Origin: an uncultured Sulfitobacter sp.
Lineage (GTDB): Bacteria > Pseudomonadota > Alphaproteobacteria > Rhodobacterales > Rhodobacteraceae
Assembly (NCBI GenBank): GCA_947502265.1
Contig: CANMZB010000011.1
Span: 1 to 64,000 of the forward strand
Direction: 5' to 3'
Length of the DNA: 64,000 nucleotides
The notes beneath the pieces were generated by a model. It made no database searches. It was given only the letters and a program-made list of their open reading frames with translations, and was not told where the DNA came from. Of this stretch, positions 8,159-18,201 are shown piece by piece. The position numbers were made by a program, and so were the translations under genes. Positions within the stretch are counted from its first letter, which is position 1. Each line of letters opens with the position of its first letter.

Positions 8159-9118
8159 ATGGATATCATTCTCCATGTGGGGTCCCACCGGACTAGTTCC
8201 ACCAGTTTCCAACATTACCTTCGCGGCAACCGGACGCCTCTTTTGGCGGATGATACGGTGGTCTGGGATCCGCAAATGCTGCGCAACGGGGTGTTTTCCG
8301 GACTGTTCGCCAAACCGCGACTGGTAAACGGGCGCGAATTGCAGCGACGGGCGGCAGGGCGTGTGCGGATACACACCGAACAAGTGCGCCGCGCGGGGGC
8401 GGCCCGCCTGATTGTGAGCGAGGAAAACATGATCGGCGCGCCGCGCAACTGTTTGCACACCAAAAGCCTTTATCCTGCCATCGGCGAGCGGATAGCGCGG
8501 CTGTCTGCGGCCTTTGACGGGCAGGTGACGCGGGTGGTGATGATGATCCGCGCGCAGGATTTGTGGTGGTCGTCGGTTGTAGCCTATGGTGTGGGGCGGG
8601 GACATCCGGTGCCGGATGCTGTACGCTGTGCCGAAGTTGCTGCAAATCCGCGCCGCTGGCGTGACGTGATCACCGACATGGCCTGCGCGATTCCGGGGGC
8701 GGAGATAAAGGTTCTTCCGTTTGAACAGTTCGCGGGGCGGGCGGATCTGGTAATGTCACAGGCGACGGGGCGGCCCGCGCCGCGCACGCACGCTCAAGCC
8801 TGGCTCAACCGTTCGCCGGATGTGGCTGCGTTGCGCAGCAAACTGGTAGAGCAAGGGGGTGATGCGGCCACGCTGCCCGACCACCTGCAGGCCGCCGAAG
8901 GCCGCTGGAGCCCGTTCACCCCTGCACAGGCCGCTGCGCTGCGCGAGGCTTATGCCGACGATATAATGTGGCTCACCGCGGGTGCGGGCGGGCTTGCAAC
9001 ACTGACAGAGGATCACACCCGTGACAAAACAGGGTTCAACCTGTCCGCGGGCGCCATAACAAAAGGACATTCCCATGACCAACAAACCGACCTCCGCCGA
9101 CAAGGATTCATGGCGTAA
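8159..9118 (+). CDS. Sulfotransferase-like protein, 319 aa
   Basis: The N-terminus [20 protein letters not shown] has the form of the 5'-phosphosulfate loop of bacterial sulfotransferase-like proteins (usually GxHRTGTTxxQ), which bind PAPS. The rest is variable, with [28 protein letters not shown] near the middle and a C-terminal tail. No acceptor can be inferred. I start at 8159, where the recognisable domain begins; the frame is open from 8090. The last 44 bases overlap the start of the methylmalonyl-CoA mutase gene, so the two are probably co-transcribed and may be coupled. In some loops the canonical Gly/Thr are replaced by Ser, so activity is not assured. Confidence 0.7.
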   Translation: MDIILHVGSHRTSSTSFQHYLRGNRTPLLADDTVVWDPQMLRNGVFSGLFAKPRLVNGRELQRRAAGRVRIHTEQVRRAGAARLIVSEENMIGAPRNCLHTKSLYPAIGERIARLSAAFDGQVTRVVMMIRAQDLWWSSVVAYGVGRGHPVPDAVRCAEVAANPRRWRDVITDMACAIPGAEIKVLPFEQFAGRADLVMSQATGRPAPRTHAQAWLNRSPDVAALRSKLVEQGGDAATLPDHLQAAEGRWSPFTPAQAAALREAYADDIMWLTAGAGGLATLTEDHTRDKTGFNLSAGAITKGHSHDQQTDLRRQGFMA

Positions 9119-11219
9119 ACTGGCCAAAGGCGAACTGCGTGGCCGTTCGCTGGAGGATTTGACATGGAATACGCTGGAAGGCATCGACGTACAGCCGCTT
9201 TATACGGCAGACGATCTTGAGGATGTGACCCATCTGGGCGGAATTCCGGGGCAGGGGCCTTATACGCGCGGCGTAAAGGCGACGATGTATGCGGGCCGTC
9301 CGTGGACGATCCGCCAATACGCCGGTTTCTCCACAGCCGAGGAATCAAACGCTTTCTATCGCCGCGCACTGGCGGCGGGGCAGCAGGGTGTTTCCGTGGC
9401 GTTTGATCTGGCGACCCACCGCGGCTATGACAGCGACCATCCCCGCGTTGAGGGCGATGTCGGCAAGGCGGGTGTGGCGATTGACAGCGTCGAGGACATG
9501 AAAATCCTGTTTGACGGCATTCCGCTGGACAAGGTTTCTGTCTCGATGACGATGAACGGGGCCGTGATCCCGATCCTCGCTAATTTCATCGTTGCAGGCG
9601 AAGAGCAGGGGCATTCCCGCGCGGTGCTTTCGGGGACGATCCAGAACGATATTCTAAAAGAATTTATGGTCCGCAACACCTATATCTATCCGCCCGAACC
9701 TTCGATGAAGATCATCGCGGATATCATCGAATACACCGCTAACGAGATGCCGAAATTCAACTCCATCTCGATTTCCGGCTACCACATGCAGGAAGCGGGC
9801 GCGAACCTTGTGCAGGAACTTGCGTTCACGCTGGCCGATGGCCGTGAATATGTGCGCACGGCGATCGCCGCCGGCATGGATGTCGATAAATTCGCCCCGC
9901 GCCTGAGCTTTTTCTTCTGCATCGGCATGAACTTCTTTATGGAAGCCGCCAAGCTGCGCGCCGCCCGTCTTTTGTGGTCACGTATTATGGATGAATTCAA
10001 ACCCCAGAATCCCAAATCCAGCATGCTGCGCACCCACTGCCAGACCTCCGGTGTGAGCCTGCAAGAGCAAGATCCTTATAACAACGTGATCCGCACCGCC
10101 TACGAGGCGATGTCGGCGGTGTTGGGCGGGACGCAGTCGCTGCACACCAACGCGCTGGACGAGGCGATTGCCCTGCCGACCGATTTCTCCAGCCGGATCG
10201 CGCGCAACACACAACTGGTTTTGCAGGAAGAAACCGGCGTGACCAATGTAGTCGATCCGCTGGCCGGTTCCTATTACGTTGAAAAGCTGACGCATGATCT
10301 GGCTGAAGCGGCATGGAAGTTGATCGAAGAGGTAGAGGAGCTTGGCGGCATGACCAAGGCCGTTGCGTCGGGCATGCCCAAGCTGCGCATCGAAGAAGCC
10401 GCCGCACAGCGGCAGGCGGGCATTGACCGTGGCACGGATGTGATCGTTGGCGTCAACAAATACCGCCGCGAAAAGGAAGACGCGATCGACATTCTTGACG
10501 TTGATAACGTTGCCGTGCGCGACAGCCAGATCAAGCGACTGCAAAAGATCCGCAGCACCCGCGACGAAGCGGCCTGCACTGCCGCGCTCAAAGAGTTGAC
10601 CCGCCGTGCCAAGGAAGGCGGTAATCTGTTGGAAGCCGCTGTGGAAGCGGCCCGCGCCCGTGCCACCGGAGGAGAAATCAGCATGGCTATGGAAGAACAG
10701 TTCGGCCGCCACCGCGCCGAAGTCAAAACGCTCGCCGGTGTGTACGGCGCGGCCTACGAGGGCGACGAAGGGTTTGCCGCGATCCAGAAATCGGTCGAGG
10801 AGTTTGCCGAAGCCGAAGGCCGCCGCCCCCGTATGCTGGTGGTCAAGATGGGGCAGGACGGCCATGATCGCGGTGCCAAGGTGATCGCAACCGCCTTTGC
10901 CGATATCGGCTTTGATGTGGATGTGGGGCCGCTGTTCCAGACCCCTGCCGAGGCGGCGCAAGACGCGGTGGACAACGATGTGCATGTCATCGGCATCAGC
11001 TCTCAGGCGGCAGGCCACAAGACGCTGGCACCACAACTGATCAAGGCGCTGAAAGACGCCGGAGCCGAGGATATTCTGGTGATCTGTGGCGGTGTTATTC
11101 CGCAGCAGGACTACAAGTTCCTGCACGATTCGGGCGTAAAGGCGATCTTTGGCCCTGGCACTAATATCCCCAACGCGGCGCAGGATATTCTGGAGCTCAT
11201 CCGCGAAGCACGCGGATAA
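9075..11219 (+). CDS. Methylmalonyl-CoA mutase
   Basis: A B12-dependent mutase converting (R)-methylmalonyl-CoA to succinyl-CoA, the last step of propionyl-CoA assimilation that starts with pccA/pccB. At 714 residues it is the single-chain homodimer type. The N-terminal TIM barrel is visible ([40 protein letters not shown]). The C-terminal cobalamin domain has [11 protein letters not shown], with the cobalt-ligand His at residue 597, followed by [12 protein letters not shown] and [10 protein letters not shown]. The start codon follows AAAAGGA. The gene overlaps the preceding sulfotransferase-like gene by 44 bases. The group often calls it bhbA, scpA or mcmA. No methylmalonyl-CoA epimerase gene is identifiable next to it. 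Confidence 0.96.
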   Translation: MTNKPTSADKDSWRKLAKGELRGRSLEDLTWNTLEGIDVQPLYTADDLEDVTHLGGIPGQGPYTRGVKATMYAGRPWTIRQYAGFSTAEESNAFYRRALAAGQQGVSVAFDLATHRGYDSDHPRVEGDVGKAGVAIDSVEDMKILFDGIPLDKVSVSMTMNGAVIPILANFIVAGEEQGHSRAVLSGTIQNDILKEFMVRNTYIYPPEPSMKIIADIIEYTANEMPKFNSISISGYHMQEAGANLVQELAFTLADGREYVRTAIAAGMDVDKFAPRLSFFFCIGMNFFMEAAKLRAARLLWSRIMDEFKPQNPKSSMLRTHCQTSGVSLQEQDPYNNVIRTAYEAMSAVLGGTQSLHTNALDEAIALPTDFSSRIARNTQLVLQEETGVTNVVDPLAGSYYVEKLTHDLAEAAWKLIEEVEELGGMTKAVASGMPKLRIEEAAAQRQAGIDRGTDVIVGVNKYRREKEDAIDILDVDNVAVRDSQIKRLQKIRSTRDEAACTAALKELTRRAKEGGNLLEAAVEAARARATGGEISMAMEEQFGRHRAEVKTLAGVYGAAYEGDEGFAAIQKSVEEFAEAEGRRPRMLVVKMGQDGHDRGAKVIATAFADIGFDVDVGPLFQTPAEAAQDAVDNDVHVIGISSQAAGHKTLAPQLIKALKDAGAEDILVICGGVIPQQDYKFLHDSGVKAIFGPGTNIPNAAQDILELIREARG

Positions 11220-11519
11220 TCATGTGGCGGTGGCGCGGGAAATCCGCGCTGCCGCGCTGTATTCTGGGAAAACGCGACGTATCAGCGCCGTAGGGCGCGC
11301 ATGACAACGCCGCAAGTGGCGGCTTGTTTTGCGCGTCACGCCACATTGCACGCAAAAAGGGTTGTCGCCGCCTGTCCCGACCGATTGATATTTGCAAACG
11401 GGTGCGCGTTGCGCGAGATAGGGCGCTAACGGGATCGTTGGTTGAATCTTGTCTTGATGACAGGGCACTATGCTTCGGTCCGCACTGATTTTTCTTGTCT
11501 GACGGATTAGGATGGCCCC
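11220..11519. other. Gene-free 300 bases after the mutase gene
   Basis: No gene is seen. The region holds a terminator-like hairpin (11309-11330), an isolated TTTGCAAA (11391-11398), which is the same octamer as the one before pccB, and presumably the promoter of the TerB-DnaJ gene. Confidence 0.6.
11309..11330 (+). terminator. Terminator of the methylmalonyl-CoA mutase transcript
   Basis: A 5-bp GCCGC/GCGGC stem with an AAGTG loop followed by TTGTTTT, 90 bases beyond the mutase stop codon. The stem is short, so confidence is moderate. Confidence 0.5.
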
Positions 11520-12200
11520 ATGTCGATCTGGACCCGCATCACCGAAGCGCTGTCTGCCCTTGCCTCCGGCGAAGGGCTGTCGCAGGTGTTTGACAGGCTG
11601 CGTACACCGCCCGAACGTTCTGTCGCCTTTACCATCGCCGTTATCGCGCTGGGCGCGAAGATGGCCAAGGCCGATGGCCGCGTGACCCGCGACGAGGTCA
11701 CCGCCTTTCGCGAGGTGTTCCAGATTGGCGATGCGGATACGCAGGGGGCGGCACGGGTCTTTGATCTGGCGCGTACCGATGTTGCCGGATTTGATGATTA
11801 CGCCCGCCGTATCAAAACGATGTTTCAGGACGATACTCCCATACTGTCGGATCTGCTTGAAGGGTTGTTCCATATTGCCATGGCGGATGGCGTTTACCAC
11901 CCGAACGAAAATGCATTTCTGGAGGAAGTTGCTGCGATTTTTGCGCTGCCGGAGGGCGATTTCGAGGCGTTGCGCGCACGTTTTGTTCCCAATACCTCGC
12001 CGCTGCCACACACCGTGCTGGGCATCGCGCCCGGTGCTTCGCGCGAAGAGGCGCGCGCGGCGTGGCGCAAGCTGGTGCGGGCGAACCATCCTGATGCGCT
12101 GACGGCGCGGGGCCTGCCGCAAGAGGCGGTGCGGATGGCCGAAAAGCGCATGATCGACATCAACCGCGCGTGGGAAACGCTCTCCGGGAAATCCGGCTGA
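11520..12200 (+). CDS. TerB and DnaJ domain protein (DjlA-like)
   Basis: A DnaK co-chaperone-like protein. The N-terminal two thirds (about residues 35-150) form an all-helical TerB-like domain with the repeated acidic pattern AKMAKADGRVTRDEV and IAMADGVYHPNENAFL. A C-terminal J domain follows from about residue 165 (TVLGIAPGASREEARAAWRK), with the diagnostic HPD in ANHPDALTARGLP, which stimulates DnaK ATPase. Unlike E. coli DjlA there is no N-terminal membrane anchor. The stop overlaps the start of the next gene by one base (TGATG), so the two are coupled. Confidence 0.9.
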   Translation: MSIWTRITEALSALASGEGLSQVFDRLRTPPERSVAFTIAVIALGAKMAKADGRVTRDEVTAFREVFQIGDADTQGAARVFDLARTDVAGFDDYARRIKTMFQDDTPILSDLLEGLFHIAMADGVYHPNENAFLEEVAAIFALPEGDFEALRARFVPNTSPLPHTVLGIAPGASREEARAAWRKLVRANHPDALTARGLPQEAVRMAEKRMIDINRAWETLSGKSG

Positions 12201-13225
12201 TGCGGATCGCGACCTATAATGTTGAATGGTTTTCGTACCTCTTCGACAAAAAAGGCGCGCTTTATGACGATAACGGCTGGTCGGGGCGTCATGACGTGAC
12301 GCGCGCCCGCCAAACCGCCGCCCTTGGCACGGTCTTTCAGGCGCTTGATGCCGATGCCGTCATGGTGATCGAGGCGCCGGACGCAGGGCATGCGCAGGGA
12401 AACCCTGCGGCGCTCGCCAATTTCGCGGCCCGTTTTGATCTGCGTGCGCGCGAGGTGGTGATGGGATTCGCCAACCACACCAAGCAGGGTATCGCGCTGA
12501 TGTTCGATCCAGAGGTGATCTCGGCCCGCCATGACCCGCAAGGCAAGATCACCGGAGCGACAGGTGCGACAGGCGCGCCGCGCTTTGACATGACCCTGCG
12601 CATAGATCTGGATGTTGACGCGACCGCGGATCGCGTTGTCTTTTCCAAGCCGCCGCTGGAGTTGGCCGTGCAAACGCAGTCCGGCTTGCGGTTTCGCATG
12701 ATCGGGGCGCATCTGAAATCCAAGGCACCGCATGGCGCGCGCGATGAAGCCCACGCGATGCAGATCGCAATTGCCAACCGGCGCAAGCAACTGGCACAGG
12801 CGATCTGGTTGCGCGCCCGGATCGACAGCCATCTGGCCGACGATACGCCACTGATGCTGTTGGGAGATTTAAACGACGGTCCGGGGCTGGATGCCTTCGA
12901 AGAACTATTCGGGCGCTCATCGGTCGAAATCCTGCTGGGTGATGATGCTGCGAGCCGTCTTTATGATCCGCACGCCGCGCGCGCGCTGGGCCAGCGGCTG
13001 GGGGCCATGCCGACCACATCACGCTTCTGGATCCAGCCCGAAAAACGGTATTTGCAGGCCTTGCTGGATTATATCATGGTCAGCCCTGACATGCGTGCGC
13101 GCAACCCGCGCTGGACGATATGGCATCCGCTGGATGACCCTGATTGCTGGCACAATGCCACCCTGCGCGATGCTTTGGTTACGGCATCGGATCATTTCCC
13201 TGTCACGCTGGATATCGACATCTGA
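12200..13225 (+). CDS. Endonuclease/exonuclease/phosphatase family protein
   Basis: A 341-residue protein starting MRIATYNVEWFS, the first strand and Asn of the DNase I-like fold. Later motifs fit the fold: EAPDAG (metal-binding Glu), IGAHLKSKAP, LLGDLNDGPG (Asp-Leu-Asn) and the final TASDHFPVTLDIDI (catalytic SDH). The substrate (nucleic acid, phosphoinositide or other phosphoester) cannot be told. No signal peptide. The start is fixed by the TGATG overlap with the TerB-DnaJ gene. Confidence 0.9.
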   Translation: MRIATYNVEWFSYLFDKKGALYDDNGWSGRHDVTRARQTAALGTVFQALDADAVMVIEAPDAGHAQGNPAALANFAARFDLRAREVVMGFANHTKQGIALMFDPEVISARHDPQGKITGATGATGAPRFDMTLRIDLDVDATADRVVFSKPPLELAVQTQSGLRFRMIGAHLKSKAPHGARDEAHAMQIAIANRRKQLAQAIWLRARIDSHLADDTPLMLLGDLNDGPGLDAFEELFGRSSVEILLGDDAASRLYDPHAARALGQRLGAMPTTSRFWIQPEKRYLQALLDYIMVSPDMRARNPRWTIWHPLDDPDCWHNATLRDALVTASDHFPVTLDIDI

Positions 13226-13261
13226 TTTGGCGAACCCGCGATGCGCCCCTATATTCAGTGT

Positions 13262-13621
13262 ATGAAACAGATTCTTGCTGCCCCGCTCGCCCTTTTGCTG
13301 TTAACAGCTCCCCTTGCCGCACAGGAGGCCGAGCCGCCTTCGTTGATGGAGCGCGGCGCGCAGATGTTTCTTGAGGGGCTGATGAAAGAGATGGCACCGG
13401 CCTTTGACGATCTCGCGGCTTTGATGAAGGAAGCGGGACCGGCGCTGGAGGAGTTTGTCACCCAAATGGGGCCAAAGCTGCGCGATCTGCTGGACGAGGT
13501 AGAGGACTGGAGCGTTTATCATGCGCCCGAGGTGCTGCCCAATGGCGACATCATCATCCGTCGCAAGCCGGACCAGCCAGTCGAGACACCGCAAGAGCCG
13601 GATGCGCAGATCGACCTTTAA
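13262..13621 (+). CDS. Small periplasmic protein, 119 aa
   Basis: A secreted protein with a signal peptide (MKQILAAPLALLLLTAPLAAQ) and a short amphipathic helical body rich in Met, Leu, Glu and Ala (residues 30-80: GAQMFLEGLMKEMAPAF and similar), followed by a small sheet VLPNGDIIIRRK and a Pro/Glu-rich tail. Homologues are widespread in Rhodobacterales and are often mislabelled as AAA+ ATPases; no Walker motif is present here. Start chosen at the ATG that begins the signal peptide. It converges with ppx, and the two stop codons overlap. Confidence 0.75.
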   Translation: MKQILAAPLALLLLTAPLAAQEAEPPSLMERGAQMFLEGLMKEMAPAFDDLAALMKEAGPALEEFVTQMGPKLRDLLDEVEDWSVYHAPEVLPNGDIIIRRKPDQPVETPQEPDAQIDL

Positions 13622-15186
13622 CGGCGGGCTGTCTTGACAATGGCGGTCGCATCCAGCGCGCTTGCCAGTGAACAAAAGCGCGCTGCCGCCACTTCGCCGT
13701 AGAGCGGCATCATGTCATCCGTGAGCCGCAAATGCAGTTCTTTTTTCTTCGGGAACCACCGGATTTCGCCCAGCTCGTCAATTTTGTCCATCCACAGCAT
13801 TGCGCCAAACCGCATCGCCTTGCCCAGTATTTCGGCCTCGGCGCGTGTCTGTTCATCGACCATCGCGTACAGATCGGCAAAGCGGGCGTTGTCGCGTTTG
13901 TTGGAATAACGGTGCATTAACGCCAGCCCCATAAAAATCCGCTCCGAGTGTTTGAGGCCGCCCATGTTGGCGCGGGTGGAATTGTCAAAGGAAACTTCGG
14001 CACGGTAATCGGGGTGCGCGCGCCAGCTGACGTCATGCAGAAGACAGGCGGCTTTGATCAGTCGTTTGCGCGCAGGCGGCGCGGATTTATAGATCGGCAG
14101 GATGAAATTGTAGAGCTTGCGCCCGAATCCGGGCATGCGCGCGTCCTTGGCTTCGGCGAAACGGCACGCCTCGACCAGCGGGTCGCGGTCGCGCAGGCGT
14201 TGCGGCATTTGCTCGTACAGCATTCCCTCGCGGATGCCGTAGCTGGAAATGGCGATGTCTTTGGGTTTGAATGTTTTGACAAGGCGGCCAAGCACTTCGA
14301 TAGCAAAAGGAACAAGGGCCGCGCGGGCAGCAGAAACACCCGCCTCCTGTCGCAGCGTGTCCATGTCGGATTTTTTGATGAATTCGATGGTGTCGCGCAC
14401 GGATTGGCGGGTCATGCGGTATTCATGCAGAACATGCAGCGGATAGTCGCGACGGATCATGTCGATCCGCGCGATTGCCCGCCACGAACCACCCACAAGG
14501 AACAGACGGTCGCGTTGCTTGCCCATTTTCTCGGCGACGCCATCCATCACCTCTTTGATAACGGCTTCGCGCGCCTTGGCACCTCCGCTGAGATCGCGCA
14601 GTTTCAGCGGGCCAAGGTTGGATGACACACGACGCCCGACGCGCCCGCCTGAAATCTCGGCCAGTTCCATCGAGGAGCCACCGATATCGCAAACCAGACC
14701 ATAAGCGCCGGGCCAGCCCAGAAGCACGCCTTGCGCCGAAAGCCGCGCCTCTTCCTCTCCGACGATCACCCAGATGCGCAGGCCGGTCGCGGCCCGCACG
14801 TCATCACAAAAGGCGCGCCCGTCGCTGGCATCGCGCACGGCAGCGGTGGCAACAACAGTCAACTCCGACAATCCCATGCCATCAGCAAGCTTCTTGAACC
14901 GGCGCATCGCGCTCAGCGCGCGCACGCGGCCTTCGGGCGACAGATGGCCGGTTTCGGCCACCCCGGCCCCCAACGCGCACATGATCTTTTCGTTGTAGAA
15001 ATAGGCGGGAGAGCGCGCAGCGCCGTCAAACACAACCATCCGCACCGAGTTCGAGCCGACATCGACAACACCGACACGGCGCAAGGCGCGTGCGCCCGGA
15101 TCCTGGAACAGCGGTTTGCCGAATAGCCCCAGATCGGCAACACCCGTTTCGGGTACAGAAGAGGCGGGAGTGGTCTGCTCGGTCAT
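13618..15186 (-). CDS. ppx: Exopolyphosphatase, Ppx/GppA family
   Basis: Ppx hydrolyses inorganic polyphosphate from its ends; the related GppA activity on pppGpp is also possible. The N-terminal ASKHA fold is clear: RVGVVDVGSNSVRMVVFDG (phosphate 1 loop), a second phosphate loop LVCDIGGSSMELAEI and GVSAARAALVPFAIEVLG, followed by an HD-like helical C-half (ACLLHDVSWRAHPDYRAEV). At 522 residues it is the long form. I place the start at 15186; the frame is open a further 14 codons upstream. It is the last gene of the leftward AI-2E permease-hda-ppk-ppx series, with ppk ending 93 bases upstream. Confidence 0.92.
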   Translation of the reverse strand: MTEQTTPASSVPETGVADLGLFGKPLFQDPGARALRRVGVVDVGSNSVRMVVFDGAARSPAYFYNEKIMCALGAGVAETGHLSPEGRVRALSAMRRFKKLADGMGLSELTVVATAAVRDASDGRAFCDDVRAATGLRIWVIVGEEEARLSAQGVLLGWPGAYGLVCDIGGSSMELAEISGGRVGRRVSSNLGPLKLRDLSGGAKAREAVIKEVMDGVAEKMGKQRDRLFLVGGSWRAIARIDMIRRDYPLHVLHEYRMTRQSVRDTIEFIKKSDMDTLRQEAGVSAARAALVPFAIEVLGRLVKTFKPKDIAISSYGIREGMLYEQMPQRLRDRDPLVEACRFAEAKDARMPGFGRKLYNFILPIYKSAPPARKRLIKAACLLHDVSWRAHPDYRAEVSFDNSTRANMGGLKHSERIFMGLALMHRYSNKRDNARFADLYAMVDEQTRAEAEILGKAMRFGAMLWMDKIDELGEIRWFPKKKELHLRLTDDMMPLYGEVAAARFCSLASALDATAIVKTARR

Positions 15187-15279
15187 AGGCGCTCCGGCAA
15201 TGCTGCGAGTTCGGGCAAACTGGCCCATGGGTTTCGGCAGGTCAATGGTCCAAGAGCGCAGGCGCGCTACTTGGTCGCG

Positions 15280-17454
15280 CTAGTCTTCGGTATGGGTCAG
15301 CTTGGGCACATCGGATGCCCCCGCCGATCCGCGTCCCGACAACGACGGGTTTTCCATAAAGAACCGGTGGCAACTGAATGCAAATTGCCCTTCGACGGGC
15401 GGAGGCCTTGAAAAGCTGCCATCGGGTGCCATGATCCAGCTTTGCGCCACATCGGCCAGATTGGCCGCCATGATCTGACTGGTGATCTGCGCCTGTACGG
15501 TCGGGTTCTCGATCTCGACCAGCGTCTCGACCCGGCGGTTAAGGTTGCGACCCATCCAGTCGGCGGAAGATATAAAAACCCGTGCCTTTTTGTGTGGCAG
15601 ACCGTGACCGTTGCCAAAGCACACAATGCGCGAATGTTCGAGAAACCGGCCAACGATGGATTTCACGCGGATGTTCTCGGAGAGCCCCTTGATCCCCGGA
15701 CGCAGCCCGCAGATGCCGCGGATCACAAGGCTGATCTTTACCCCCGCATTCGATGCAGCATACAGCGCGTCGATCACTTCGCTGTCGATAATGCTGTTCA
15801 TCTTGGCCCAGATCTCGGCTGGTTTGCCATTTTTTGCATGTCCGGCCTCGGCGGCAATCATCTCCAACAGACGCGGTTTCAGCGTGGTAGGCGAGATCGC
15901 AAGATTGTCCAGATGCGCCGGTTGGGCATATCCCGAAAGGAAATTGAACACTTTGGTTGCATCGCGCCCCAGTTTTTCATCGCAGGTGAACAGCGACAGA
16001 TCGGTGTAGATGCGCGCCGTGATCGGGTGATAATTGCCGGTGCCATAATGGGTATACGTCACCAGCTTGTCCCCCTCGCGGCGCACCACCGTTGAAATTT
16101 TGGCGTGGGTTTTGAGGTCGATAAAGCCGTAGACCACATGCGCGCCCGCACGTTCCAGCCTGCGCGATTGACGGATGTTGGCGGCCTCGTCAAAGCGGGC
16201 CTTCAACTCGACCAGCGCGGTGACCGATTTGCCACCCTCCGCCGCTTCGCACAGCGCCTCGACGATGGGACTGTCGCGCGAGGTCCGGTAAAGTGTCTGC
16301 TTGATCGCCACGACATCGGGGTCGCGCGCGGCCTGTTGCAGGAAACGCACCACCATGTCGAATGTTTCATAAGGATGATGCAGCAACATGTCCTTTGAGC
16401 GGATCGCCTCGAACATATCGCCTTCATGGTCTGTCACACGTTCCGGCACACGCGGCGTGAACTGCGGCCACAGCAGGTCGGGCCGGTCGTCTGTCACCAG
16501 CTCGGCCAGATCGTCGACGCCAATCATGCCGTCAATCTCGATCACATCTTGGGGTTTGACGCGCAGTTCTTGCATGACCATGGCCTTAAGCTTGGCCGGT
16601 GCACCAGCCCCGTGGGTCAGCCGCACAACCTCGCCGCGACGGCGCCGTTTGAGCGCGACTTCAAACTCGCGCACAAGGTCTTCGGCCTCTTCTTCGACCT
16701 CAAGGTCGCTGTCGCGCAGCACACGGAATTCGAAATGCGCCTTAAGCTTGTAGCCGGGGAAAAGGTCGGGAATTTTCAACGCCATCAGATCTTCGAGCGG
16801 TAGAAACCGCTTTGATCCCTGCTCGGCAGGGAGGGGGACAAAACGGTCGATCTGCGCGGGGATCGGCAGCAGCGCCTGAAGCGGGCGTTTGTCGTGAACG
16901 CGCTCAAGCTCGACGGCCAGAACAAAGCCGGTGTTGGGAATGAACGGAAAGGGGTGCGCGGGATCAATCGCCAGCGGTGACAAAACCGCAAACACACGAC
17001 TGAGGAAAATATCGTCAAGCGCCTCAAGGTCGGATTTGCTCAGATCGTCCGGCCCCTCAAGCATGATATTTTGTGCATCCAGCTCTTTGAGAAGGTCCAC
17101 CAGAACGCGTTGCTGCGACATCATCAGTGCCCGCGCGTCCTGATTTATCAGCACCAGCTGCTCGGCTGGGGTCAGCCCGTCAGCGGCGGGTGTGGTGTTG
17201 CCCGCCTGTGCCAGCTCGCGCAGGCCCGCGACGCGCACGGTATAGAATTCATCAAGGTTGTCAGCGGAAATCGACAAAAATCGCAACCGCTCCAGTAGCG
17301 GAACGCGCGGATTTTCGGCCTCTTCCAGCACCCGCCAGTTGAAGCCCAGCCAACTCAGCTCGCGATTGAAAAAGCGGCCCGGACCGGTGAGGTCCAGATC
17401 GGGTAGATCGACGGGCGCGTTGAACGGCGCTTTGAGGAAATCGGCATCAGACAT
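15280..17454 (-). CDS. ppk: Polyphosphate kinase 1
   Basis: PPK1 makes polyphosphate from ATP reversibly through a phosphohistidine. The N-domain begins with [19 protein letters not shown] and [18 protein letters not shown]. The catalytic PLD-like domains carry [19 protein letters not shown] (with the autophosphorylated His) and [10 protein letters not shown] (second His); [13 protein letters not shown] follows near the C-terminus. Length 724 aa is standard. The C-terminal 25 residues are a low-complexity Ser/Gly tail. It lies between hda and ppx in one leftward operon, so synthesis and breakdown of polyphosphate are encoded together. Confidence 0.96.
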   Translation of the reverse strand: MSDADFLKAPFNAPVDLPDLDLTGPGRFFNRELSWLGFNWRVLEEAENPRVPLLERLRFLSISADNLDEFYTVRVAGLRELAQAGNTTPAADGLTPAEQLVLINQDARALMMSQQRVLVDLLKELDAQNIMLEGPDDLSKSDLEALDDIFLSRVFAVLSPLAIDPAHPFPFIPNTGFVLAVELERVHDKRPLQALLPIPAQIDRFVPLPAEQGSKRFLPLEDLMALKIPDLFPGYKLKAHFEFRVLRDSDLEVEEEAEDLVREFEVALKRRRRGEVVRLTHGAGAPAKLKAMVMQELRVKPQDVIEIDGMIGVDDLAELVTDDRPDLLWPQFTPRVPERVTDHEGDMFEAIRSKDMLLHHPYETFDMVVRFLQQAARDPDVVAIKQTLYRTSRDSPIVEALCEAAEGGKSVTALVELKARFDEAANIRQSRRLERAGAHVVYGFIDLKTHAKISTVVRREGDKLVTYTHYGTGNYHPITARIYTDLSLFTCDEKLGRDATKVFNFLSGYAQPAHLDNLAISPTTLKPRLLEMIAAEAGHAKNGKPAEIWAKMNSIIDSEVIDALYAASNAGVKISLVIRGICGLRPGIKGLSENIRVKSIVGRFLEHSRIVCFGNGHGLPHKKARVFISSADWMGRNLNRRVETLVEIENPTVQAQITSQIMAANLADVAQSWIMAPDGSFSRPPPVEGQFAFSCHRFFMENPSLSGRGSAGASDVPKLTHTED

Positions 17455-17517
17455 AAGGGTTTATCGCGCTTTGATGTAACAGGAGTATGACAGTCATTGC
17501 CGTCCTGACCTGCGTAA

Positions 17518-18201
17518 CTATGACGTGTCTGTGGTGTCTTTGTCCAGCACGTCGCTGGCCAGTGAGCGGGTGATCGGACGTTTGCGCGCAAGGCTCTCGG
17601 CGTCAAGAGCGGCCACAATGCGCTGTGCCTCGGCAAAGGAGCGGTCCATCCGGTTAAGCAGATAGGGAATGACGTCCGGGCGCGGCACCAACTGACGGTC
17701 CCCCAAAAGCTTGGCCAGCACCGCAGACAACAGCGCATCGTCGGGCGCGTCGATGCCGGCCTCCAGCGCGCCGCGCATCCGGCTTGTCAGATCGGGCAGC
17801 GTCAGGCCCCAATGTGCAACCGCCCCGGTGCCGGTCAAAAGCAGTGAATGGCCCTCGGCAAGGACCAGATTGTGCAGATGGAACAGCGCCGTCTGGGCGT
17901 CGGGATCATCCGCAATCCGGTCCACATCCTCAACCGCAACGCTTGTTTGTGCCAGCTCGGGCACGTCATCGGTGCGCAGCGCGGTCGCCGGAATGATTCG
18001 CGCTTCTGCGGCGTCGGCCCAAACGTGGGTGAGGTGGGTTTTACCCGCGCCTCTGGGGCCTGTCAGCACCAGCTTGGCACCGCTCCATTTGCGCCAGTTT
18101 TCGATCATTGCAACCGCCATCGCGTTCGACGGTGCCACAAGGAAATCCTCACGCCCGCGCGCCACGCGGCTGGGCAGGGCCAGTCCTAATTGCTGTGCCA
18201 T
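17518..18201 (-). CDS. hda: DnaA-related Hda/HdaA-like protein
   Basis: A 227-residue AAA+ protein with a DnaA-type ATPase core and no DNA-binding domain IV. The start MAQQLGLALP contains a clamp-binding-like QLxL sequence (QQLGLAL), the feature by which Hda docks on the beta sliding clamp. Walker A is GPRGAGKTHL (near residue 48) and Walker B-like VAVEDVDRI. The family promotes hydrolysis of DnaA-ATP and so limits re-initiation of replication. Its start codon overlaps the stop of the upstream permease gene (TGATG). In alphaproteobacteria this placement before ppk is common. Confidence 0.85.
   Translation of the reverse strand: MAQQLGLALPSRVARGREDFLVAPSNAMAVAMIENWRKWSGAKLVLTGPRGAGKTHLTHVWADAAEARIIPATALRTDDVPELAQTSVAVEDVDRIADDPDAQTALFHLHNLVLAEGHSLLLTGTGAVAHWGLTLPDLTSRMRGALEAGIDAPDDALLSAVLAKLLGDRQLVPRPDVIPYLLNRMDRSFAEAQRIVAALDAESLARKRPITRSLASDVLDKDTTDTS

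Noticed and set aside
9978-11126. Long antisense frame opposite the methylmalonyl-CoA mutase gene
   Set aside because: Mirror of a GC-rich gene's codon structure; His/Arg-rich translation without domains.
11391-11398. TTTGCAAA after the mutase gene as a PccR operator
   Set aside because: A single octamer without a second copy, 130 bases from an unrelated gene; chance is as likely.
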